DNA of 7,002 nucleotides from an uncultured Clostridia bacterium (GTDB taxonomy: Bacteria > Bacillota > Clostridia > Lachnospirales > Lachnospiraceae). The translations under genes were made by a program, and so were the position numbers. Location: positions 1 through 7,002 of the forward strand of contig CAMZAI010000139.1 of the NCBI GenBank assembly GCA_947304065.1. The letters are read 5' to 3'. Shown here in pieces: positions 1 to 4,591 of this stretch. Within the stretch, counting starts at the first letter, position 1, and each line of letters starts with the position of its first letter. Below the pieces are notes generated by a model. It did not search any database. It was not told the DNA's origin and saw nothing but the letters and a program-made list of their open reading frames with translations.

Positions 1-92
1 ACATGAATTCCAAAGGAGAGATCGTCTCCGTGGCAAATCCCTTTGCGGAGTATAACTACGGCACGGAACCGATCGTGACGATGCTGAAATAA
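1..92 (+). CDS. C-terminal end of an unidentified protein (5' end outside window)
   Basis: A reading frame is open from the window edge (first whole codon at 3) and ends with TAA at 90-92. It gives 29 residues ending in GTEPIVTMLK. The other two forward frames are closed by stops in this stretch. The ATG at 3-5 need not be the start, since the frame runs off the window. The gene ends 40 bases before the next + strand gene, with no hairpin terminator visible between them, so it is probably part of the same operon. I do not recognise the family from this tail and assign no function. The main doubt is that 29 codons is little evidence of coding. Confidence 0.5.
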   Translation, partial: MNSKGEIVSVANPFAEYNYGTEPIVTMLK

Positions 93-120
93 ATATATAT
101 TTTCGAGACAGCGTTATCAT

Positions 121-126
121 GAGGAG
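121..126 (+). promoter_or_regulatory. Ribosome binding site for the deaminase-like gene
   Basis: GAGGAG lies six bases before the ATG at 133 and fixes that start. The 40-base gap before it is AT-rich (93-104) and shows no terminator. Confidence 0.75.
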
Positions 127-132
127 ACACAG

Positions 133-1071
133 ATGACTTTTACAGATGCATTGATAAATGGGGACATCGAAGCTATACGCAAATGTCCCAAGGCCGATCT
201 GCATAACCATTTTGTGCTCGGCGGAAGCCGCAGATATCTGCTTGAACATTCCGGGCGGGATATCCGGCCGATCACTGAACCGCTGAATTCCATGGATGAG
301 ATGCATGCCTGGAATGCGGAGAACATCGGAAGCTTCTTTGATACGCCCGAAGGCCGCAGAATGTTGATAAAGGCTGCATTCGTACAGGCCAAAGAGGACG
401 GCGTGACCATTCTGGAGATCGGGGAAGACGTCTGGGGCCTGGGAGCATTTTTCAACAATAACATCGATGAACTGGTTGAAGCCTTTGAATCCGCGCACCG
501 GGAGATCGCTCCGGAGATCGAGCTCCGGCTTCAGATCGGAATGTCCCGCCATTGCGATATTGCGTATCTGGAAGAGTGTCTGTCCCATTTCTGGGGATGT
601 AAAGCATTCTATTCAATAGACTTATATGGTGATGAGCTGGCGCAGCCCATAGAGAACTTTATACCCATATACCGGCGGGCAAAGGCCGAAGGGCTTAAGC
701 TTAAAGCTCATGTCGGTGAATGGGGTACTGCTGAAGATGTGCGCCGGGCGGTAGAGTGTCTGGAACTGGACGAGGTTCAGCATGGGATAGCTGCGGTGAA
801 GGATCCTTCGGTGGTCCGCTTTTTGGCTGATAACGGGATCCGCCTGAATATCACTCCTTCAAGCAATTATCTTCTTGGAAGGGTAAAGGATTTGAAGACT
901 CACCCCATAGCTGAACTGTATCGCAGCGGCGTGGATGTGACGGTCAATTCCGATGATGTACTGATCTTTGATTCGGATGTTTCAAAGGAATATCTGCGCC
1001 TGTACCGGAGCGGCTGTCTGAGCGCGGAAGAACTGGACGATGTTAGGATAAATGGGTTAAAGAGGAGATAA
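133..1071 (+). CDS. Adenosine-deaminase-like metal-dependent hydrolase
   Basis: This 312-aa protein has the ordered motifs of the adenosine/AMP deaminase branch of the amidohydrolase superfamily, which hydrolyse the 6-amino group of purine (nucleo)sides in the cytoplasm. Visible are the metal-binding HxH (His24, His26), the substrate-loop motif SIDLYGDE (161-168), HVGE with metal ligand His193 and catalytic Glu196, QHG with His217, the TPSSN segment (241-245) and NSDD with Asp274 and Asp275. All catalytic and metal residues are therefore present and no frameshift is seen. Two oddities: the residues after HxH read FVLGG where adenosine deaminases usually have LDG or L(E/N)G, so the Asp that contacts the ribose 5'-OH is missing. 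The protein also stops soon after NGL, shorter than the usual 330-350 aa. No signal peptide is seen. Its last codons contain the SD of the next gene, so the two are translationally coupled. The enzyme class is fairly sure; the substrate is not, and adenosine itself is not assured. Confidence 0.88.
   Translation: MTFTDALINGDIEAIRKCPKADLHNHFVLGGSRRYLLEHSGRDIRPITEPLNSMDEMHAWNAENIGSFFDTPEGRRMLIKAAFVQAKEDGVTILEIGEDVWGLGAFFNNNIDELVEAFESAHREIAPEIELRLQIGMSRHCDIAYLEECLSHFWGCKAFYSIDLYGDELAQPIENFIPIYRRAKAEGLKLKAHVGEWGTAEDVRRAVECLELDEVQHGIAAVKDPSVVRFLADNGIRLNITPSSNYLLGRVKDLKTHPIAELYRSGVDVTVNSDDVLIFDSDVSKEYLRLYRSGCLSAEELDDVRINGLKRR
1063..1068 (+). promoter_or_regulatory. Ribosome binding site embedded in the end of the deaminase-like gene
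   Basis: AGGAGA forms the last two sense codons (both Arg) of the upstream gene and sits five bases before the ATG at 1074. Translation of the membrane protein is thus likely coupled to that of the deaminase-like enzyme. Confidence 0.7.
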
Positions 1072-1073
1072 CT

Positions 1074-1688
1074 ATGAACAGAACAATAGCAAAAGCCGGT
1101 TCGGCGATCGCAACGGTGACGGTATTTCTTTTTGCGGTATTTGAGGCAATCGATCTTTCCATGTGCAGCTTTTTTGTCTGCTTTATCCTGCCGATAGGGT
1201 TTATCATGATGACGGCAGGTCTGCACAATGAGTGCGAGAGCGACCGCAAAGTCGCCGCGGATACCGGTCTGATCCTTGCGGCTGTGTACAGCGTGCTTAT
1301 CATGCTGGTTTATTTCTCTCAGCTGACCACGGTAAGAAACGATGCGCTGAACGAACAGGCGTCAAAACTTCTCGATATGGGCAAGTTCGGACTGATCTTC
1401 AACTACGACATGCTGGGCTACGGCATGATGGCGCTTTCCACTTTCTTTACGGGGCTTTCGATGAAGCCTGAAAACAAAGCGGACAAGTGGCTCAAAGCCC
1501 TTATGATGATACACGGAGTGTTTTATTTAAGCTGCGGGTTCATGCCGATGACGGGAATGTTCTCGAAAATGTCGTCCGGCGGAAGCGGCAGCGGCATAGG
1601 CGGAAGGCTCGCGCTTATAGCATGGTGCGTATACTTCCTGCCCATAGGAATACTTGCGTTCATGCATTTCAACACGGAAAAAGAATGA
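1074..1688 (+). CDS. Six-helix integral membrane protein, unknown function
   Basis: This 204-aa protein has about six hydrophobic segments, near residues 10-27, 32-50, 63-83, 111-129, 142-160 and 178-198. A polar stretch (84-110) lies between helices 3 and 4, and a flexible Gly/Ser-rich loop (167-177) precedes the last helix. The N-terminus is short and has no cleavable signal peptide. I recognise no catalytic motif or transporter signature. Its general look matches small conserved hypothetical membrane proteins of Clostridia. The start is fixed by an SD five bases upstream. Only two bases separate it from the deaminase-like gene, so the two are made from one mRNA and may act together, for example as enzyme and membrane partner. 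That link is inferred from position only. It converges on the next gene with a 24-base gap. Confidence 0.85.
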   Translation: MNRTIAKAGSAIATVTVFLFAVFEAIDLSMCSFFVCFILPIGFIMMTAGLHNECESDRKVAADTGLILAAVYSVLIMLVYFSQLTTVRNDALNEQASKLLDMGKFGLIFNYDMLGYGMMALSTFFTGLSMKPENKADKWLKALMMIHGVFYLSCGFMPMTGMFSKMSSGGSGSGIGGRLALIAWCVYFLPIGILAFMHFNTEKE

Positions 1689-1706
1689 TCCTGCGAATAA
1701 GCGGAT
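1678..1706 (-). terminator. Possible weak intrinsic terminator of the - strand membrane protein gene
   Basis: Read on the - strand, ATCCGC pairs with GCAGGAT through a six-base loop with one bulged A (+ strand 1688-1706). A T-rich tract, TTCTTTTT, follows after a few bases. The stem is short and bulged, and the element overlaps the end of the convergent + strand gene. Read on the + strand there is no useful T-run, so it should work in one direction only. Confidence 0.35.
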
Positions 1707-1712
1707 GCACTT

Positions 1713-2597
1713 TCAGTCCTCGCGCAGATAAGATTCCAGATAGAGACGGCAGCCTTCGGAAACATCGAGATCGTTGCCGCTGTTCTTGATCATATAGCCG
1801 ATCGTCTGGGACGGTATCACGATACTGTCGGTCTTCAGAATATGCTTATGGGAGCCGGCCATGTTCTCGACCACTTCACGAAGGTCGGCGCCGCTGTAAG
1901 CTTCACGGTAGAGCTCGGCGTCCTTGCTGCGGCGTCGGATACAGCACTTGTTGTGCCCGAAGCGGAGCAGCAGGATGATGGCGACGGTCATCGGCATGAT
2001 AACCGAGAACGACACCCATATGGGCACACGTGTCGTAAAACCGTAGAAATCGTTCCAGCCGCCGCGCTCCTCGCCTATGAATACGACCATCACGACATAC
2101 ACCGTCGCATAGATGAGCACGGGTATCAGAGCCAGAAAACACTCGCGGATACGGATCAGGTGACTGTTGATGAAACAGCAGAAAGCCACGATGCACAGGA
2201 TCGGGCAGAGACCGTGGAGGAAAAACCGGGAACCGGAGAAGATCAGGATAAAACCTTTGGCCGGCGTGAGTATGAACAGGGAGACCATAAAAGTAAGCGT
2301 TACGGTCGTGACAGCGATATGCATAAGGACCACGACCCAGTCGGGCAGATGATAATAGCCCGTGCGGATGCCGTCTATGGTATAGGGGATGCAGATCATC
2401 ATGGCCAGTCCCGCCAGAATGTTGGAATCCACCGTAAACATGCAGAAGGTACGGATACCCATGTGGTCAAAATTTTCGTCAAAGGGCGTTACGAGATTCA
2501 TGGTCACGCCCACGCAAACGCATATCGCCACAATGCTCGCGCTGATAAGTGCGAACAGGCACTGTTTTCTGTTGCTCTCAATGGCAGGATCTTTCAC
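1713..2597 (-). CDS. Six-helix membrane protein with cytoplasmic tail; possible FAR-17a/AIG1 or Pr6Pr-like fold
   Basis: With the start at the GTG at 2597 this is a 294-aa protein. The frame stays open to another GTG at 2654, but the 2597 start has an AAGGAG nine bases upstream, and a likely promoter lies inside the longer version. Six hydrophobic segments are visible near residues 11-33, 55-72, 87-111, 116-144, 152-175 and 191-212. A charged tail (213-294) starts with a basic patch (RRR, 221-223). A motif FTVDSNIL (54-61) and LHGLCP (127-132), each at a helix start, resemble the Thr and His regions of the FAR-17a/AIG1/ADTRP and Pr6Pr membrane families. This is pattern memory, not a search. 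Function is unknown. The gene is transcribed divergently from the exporter operon and converges on the upstream operon. Confidence 0.8.
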   Translation of the reverse strand: MKDPAIESNRKQCLFALISASIVAICVCVGVTMNLVTPFDENFDHMGIRTFCMFTVDSNILAGLAMMICIPYTIDGIRTGYYHLPDWVVVLMHIAVTTVTLTFMVSLFILTPAKGFILIFSGSRFFLHGLCPILCIVAFCCFINSHLIRIRECFLALIPVLIYATVYVVMVVFIGEERGGWNDFYGFTTRVPIWVSFSVIMPMTVAIILLLRFGHNKCCIRRRSKDAELYREAYSGADLREVVENMAGSHKHILKTDSIVIPSQTIGYMIKNSGNDLDVSEGCRLYLESYLRED

Positions 2598-2606
2598 GGT
2601 AATACT

Positions 2607-2612
2607 CTCCTT
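2607..2612 (-). promoter_or_regulatory. Ribosome binding site that decides the start of the - strand gene
   Basis: On the - strand this reads AAGGAG, nine bases before the GTG at 2597-2595. No comparable site precedes the alternative GTG at 2654. It therefore supports the shorter protein, which begins just before the residues KDPAIESNRK. Confidence 0.65.
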
Positions 2613-2644
2613 ACAGGTTAAATATTTAGCAAACGTTTTCTTAA

Positions 2645-2653
2645 ATTCTATCA
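2645..2653 (-). promoter_or_regulatory. Probable extended -10 promoter of the - strand membrane protein gene
   Basis: On the - strand the bases read TGATAGAAT, which is a TGn extension plus TAGAAT (5 of 6 to TATAAT). A TTGATA lies further upstream but at about 21 bases, too far for a normal -35, so this would be an extended -10 promoter. It predicts an mRNA start near 2638 and a leader of about 40 bases before the GTG at 2597. Confidence 0.4.
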
Positions 2654-2684
2654 CACCATCGGTACAAGGTCTATCAACAATATG

Positions 2685-2714
2685 GGGGACATCGTTCCCC
2701 TTTTTTCTGTTTTT
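2685..2714 (+). terminator. Intrinsic terminator facing the exporter operon
   Basis: GGGGA (2685-2689) pairs with TCCCC (2696-2700) around a six-base loop. Six T follow, then CTG and five more T (to 2714). The T-run follows the hairpin only on the + strand. No + strand gene ends just upstream. It would stop + strand transcripts that run antisense across the - strand gene, or else act as an attenuator for an unseen promoter upstream of it. The stem is only five pairs but G-C rich. Confidence 0.55.
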
Positions 2715-2728
2715 GCGAGGAAAAAATA

Positions 2729-2757
2729 TAGACGCTCGTCAGTTGCTTATATATACT
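2729..2757 (+). promoter_or_regulatory. Probable sigma-A promoter of the ABC exporter operon
   Basis: The -35 candidate is TAGACG (2729-2734, 4 of 6 to TTGACA), the spacer is 17 bases and the -10 is TATACT (2752-2757, 5 of 6 to TATAAT). An A-tract at 2721-2726 lies just upstream, like an UP element. The mRNA would start near 2764 and carry a leader of about 80 bases before the first exporter gene. Confidence 0.5.
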
Positions 2758-2762
2758 GTAAA

Positions 2763-2816
2763 ATGAAAAGCTTGCTGTGCCGGTTACGTATACTGCCTGG
2801 AATCAGAATCGGCTGA
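2763..2816 (+). CDS. Possible 17-codon leader peptide of the exporter operon
   Basis: An ATG at 2763 opens a frame encoding MKSLLCRLRILPGIRIG and ends with TGA at 2814-2816, which falls across the loop of the leader hairpin. No SD precedes it, and the predicted mRNA start is at or within a base or two of the ATG, so it could only be translated as a leaderless message. It is short enough to occur by chance. The stop position within the hairpin, in front of a probable drug-exporter operon, is the reason to list it. BmrCD of Bacillus subtilis is known to be controlled by a translated leader. Confidence 0.2.
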   Translation: MKSLLCRLRILPGIRIG

Positions 2817-2827
2817 AAGCCGATTCT
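2805..2827 (+). promoter_or_regulatory. Perfect 10-bp hairpin (or operator dyad) in the exporter operon leader
   Basis: AGAATCGGCT (2805-2814) and AGCCGATTCT (2818-2827) are perfect inverted repeats around GAA. No T-run follows, so it is not a terminator. It lies about 40-65 bases after the predicted mRNA start and ends six bases before the SD of the first exporter gene. It could be an RNA switch or a repressor site acting as a roadblock; the sequence alone does not decide. Confidence 0.6.
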
Positions 2828-2843
2828 AAACAGGGGAGGAATC
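2822..2843 (+). promoter_or_regulatory. Alternative SD-enclosing hairpin that competes with the leader hairpin
   Basis: GATTCT (2822-2827), part of the 3' arm of the leader hairpin, can also pair with GGAATC (2838-2843) with one G-U pair. This leaves AAACAGGGGA in the loop and puts the rest of the SD in the stem. It cannot form together with the 10-bp hairpin. It is the weaker of the two, so it needs the first one to be opened. Confidence 0.3.
2833..2840 (+). promoter_or_regulatory. Ribosome binding site that decides the start of the first exporter gene
   Basis: GGGGAGGA sits five bases before the ATG at 2846. The frame is open further upstream to a GTG at 2777, but that site has no SD, and the extra 23 residues are polar and would be read through the hairpin. 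Confidence 0.75.
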
Positions 2844-2845
2844 TT

Positions 2846-4579
2846 ATGAAACTGATCTTCAGATCAATGGGGAAGTATAAAGGCGCGATAATCCTCGCGG
2901 TCTTTATCAAGCTTATCGGCACGATGACCGAGCTGTCGCTTCCCTATATCCTTGAATATATGATAGACAACGTGGTACCCGCAGGAGTCATGAGAGACGT
3001 TATCCTGTGGGGACTTCTGATGTTCGTGGCTGCGGTGCTCTGCAGGACATTCAATGTAATGGCCAACAGGCGCGCGATCGACAACGCGCACCACGTAAGC
3101 TTCGACGTAAGGCAGGCTCTTTTCAGGAAGACGGCCAATCTTTCGGGCGACAGGTTCGATTCCTTCGGCCTTCCGAGCCTTATCAGCCGCATGACGAGCG
3201 ACAGCTACAACGTACAGAGCGCGGTGGCGCAGTTCCAGACACTGTGCGTCAGGGCGCCCATGATGCTTTTTGGCGGCGTGATCATGACTCTTATGATGGA
3301 CCGCGCGCTGGCGATGATCCTGATAGTTATGCTGCCGTTCCTTATAAGCATAGTTCTTTTCGTATCTTCAAAAGGAATCCCGCTGTACACCGGAGTCCAG
3401 AGGAAGCTTGACTCGGTGGTGCGCATCATGCGTGAGAACATCACCGGTATCCGCGTGGTAAAGGCCCTCAGCAAGGGAGAATTCGAGAAAAGGCGCTTTG
3501 CCTCTGCCAATGAGGAGATGGCAAAGACCGATATCAGGGCCGGCACCATCATGGCGATCCCCGGACCGTTCATGCAGTTCTGTCTGAACATAGGCCTGAC
3601 TCTGGTCGTTATATTCGGCGCTTCGCGCGTAAACAAGGGCCAGATGCAGCCGGGCGTCATCCTTGCTTTCCTCACATATTTCAACATGATCAGCATGGGC
3701 GTCATGGGCATTAACCGCATTTTCATGAGCATGAGCAAGGCCAGCGCCAGTGCGGACAGAATAGACGAAGTCTTAAAGGCCGATGACGGATGGGAGATTG
3801 TTTACGGCAAAGAGACCTGCAGCGACCATATCAGATTTGACAATGTCAGCTTCTCGTACGGTGCGGAGAGCAAGACAGATGCGGATTTTGCGGGCGGAAA
3901 AAGAGAGCTTGCGCTTGAAAATATCAGCTTTACGCTGAACAAAGGCGAGAGCCTGGGGATCATCGGACCCACGGGCTGCGGAAAGACCACTGTCATCAAC
4001 CTTCTGATGCGTTTCTACGACCCCGACAAGGGCTCGGTCACTATTGACGGACGCGACGTTAAGAGCTATGAGAAGGACGAGCTCAGAAGAAAGTTCGGCG
4101 TTGTTTTCCAGAACGACATGGTATTCAACGATACGATCCGGAACAACATAGATTTCGGAAGGGAGCTGCCGCAGGAAGCCCTTGATAACGCCGCGAAGGA
4201 CGCTGTGGCGATGGAATATATCGAGAGCCTCGACGGCGGAATGGACTACATGGCCGCGATCAAGGGAGCCAATCTCTCGGGCGGACAGAAGCAGAGACTC
4301 CTGGTGGCCAGAGCTTTGGCGGCCGATCCCGAGATACTCGTGCTCGACGATTCCTCGAGCGCGCTCGATTACAAGACGGATTCGGCGATGAGAAAAGCCA
4401 TCAGGGAGCACCACGGGGACAGCACGCTGATCATGATAGCCCAGCGCGTTACGAGCATTATGGGCATGGACCACATCATGGTGATGGACAACGGAACATG
4501 CATCGGCTACGGAACTCACGACGAACTTATGAACAGCTGTCCCGCTTACAAAGAGATCTTTGAGATGCAGACAGCATAA
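2846..4579 (+). CDS. ABC exporter half-transporter, degenerate-site subunit (heterodimer partner 1)
   Basis: This 577-aa protein has an N-terminal six-helix exporter domain (about 1-310; helices near 12-34, 52-72, 130-150, 155-175, 240-260 and 270-292) fused to an ATPase domain (about 328-577). Walker A is GPTGCGKTT (374-382), the Q-loop has Gln422, the signature is a consensus LSGGQ (477-481), Walker B is ILVLDD (497-502) and the D-loop is SALD (505-508). The catalytic Glu after Walker B is Asp502, and the switch His is Gln533 (IAQR). These are the marks of the degenerate ATP site in heterodimeric exporters such as TM287/288, LmrCD and BmrCD. A short insert (about 339-354) follows the A-loop Tyr338. 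The gene is followed 12 bases later by its partner. The likely role is export of drugs or lipophilic compounds across the cytoplasmic membrane; the substrate is not readable from sequence. Expression is probably governed by the structured leader. Confidence 0.93.
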   Translation: MKLIFRSMGKYKGAIILAVFIKLIGTMTELSLPYILEYMIDNVVPAGVMRDVILWGLLMFVAAVLCRTFNVMANRRAIDNAHHVSFDVRQALFRKTANLSGDRFDSFGLPSLISRMTSDSYNVQSAVAQFQTLCVRAPMMLFGGVIMTLMMDRALAMILIVMLPFLISIVLFVSSKGIPLYTGVQRKLDSVVRIMRENITGIRVVKALSKGEFEKRRFASANEEMAKTDIRAGTIMAIPGPFMQFCLNIGLTLVVIFGASRVNKGQMQPGVILAFLTYFNMISMGVMGINRIFMSMSKASASADRIDEVLKADDGWEIVYGKETCSDHIRFDNVSFSYGAESKTDADFAGGKRELALENISFTLNKGESLGIIGPTGCGKTTVINLLMRFYDPDKGSVTIDGRDVKSYEKDELRRKFGVVFQNDMVFNDTIRNNIDFGRELPQEALDNAAKDAVAMEYIESLDGGMDYMAAIKGANLSGGQKQRLLVARALAADPEILVLDDSSSALDYKTDSAMRKAIREHHGDSTLIMIAQRVTSIMGMDHIMVMDNGTCIGYGTHDELMNSCPAYKEIFEMQTA

Positions 4580-4591
4580 AGGGGAATATAT

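Noticed and set aside
75..103. Promoter for the deaminase-like gene (GTGACG, 17 bases, TATTTT)
   Set aside because: Both boxes match only 4 of 6, the -35 box lies inside the upstream coding end, and the short gap suggests a shared operon.
1842..2621. A 259-codon open frame on the + strand opposite the - strand membrane protein
   Set aside because: It is rich in Asp, His, Arg and Gln in a pattern typical of the antisense of a hydrophobic gene and has no SD. The - strand frame has clear helices, an SD and a promoter signal.
2805..2827. Leader hairpin as an intrinsic terminator
   Set aside because: The bases after the stem are AAACAGGGG, with no T-run.
2777..2845. Upstream GTG start adding 23 residues to the first exporter subunit
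   Set aside because: It has no SD, the added residues are polar and unlike exporter N-termini, and the frame would run through the perfect hairpin. The ATG at 2846 has a strong SD.
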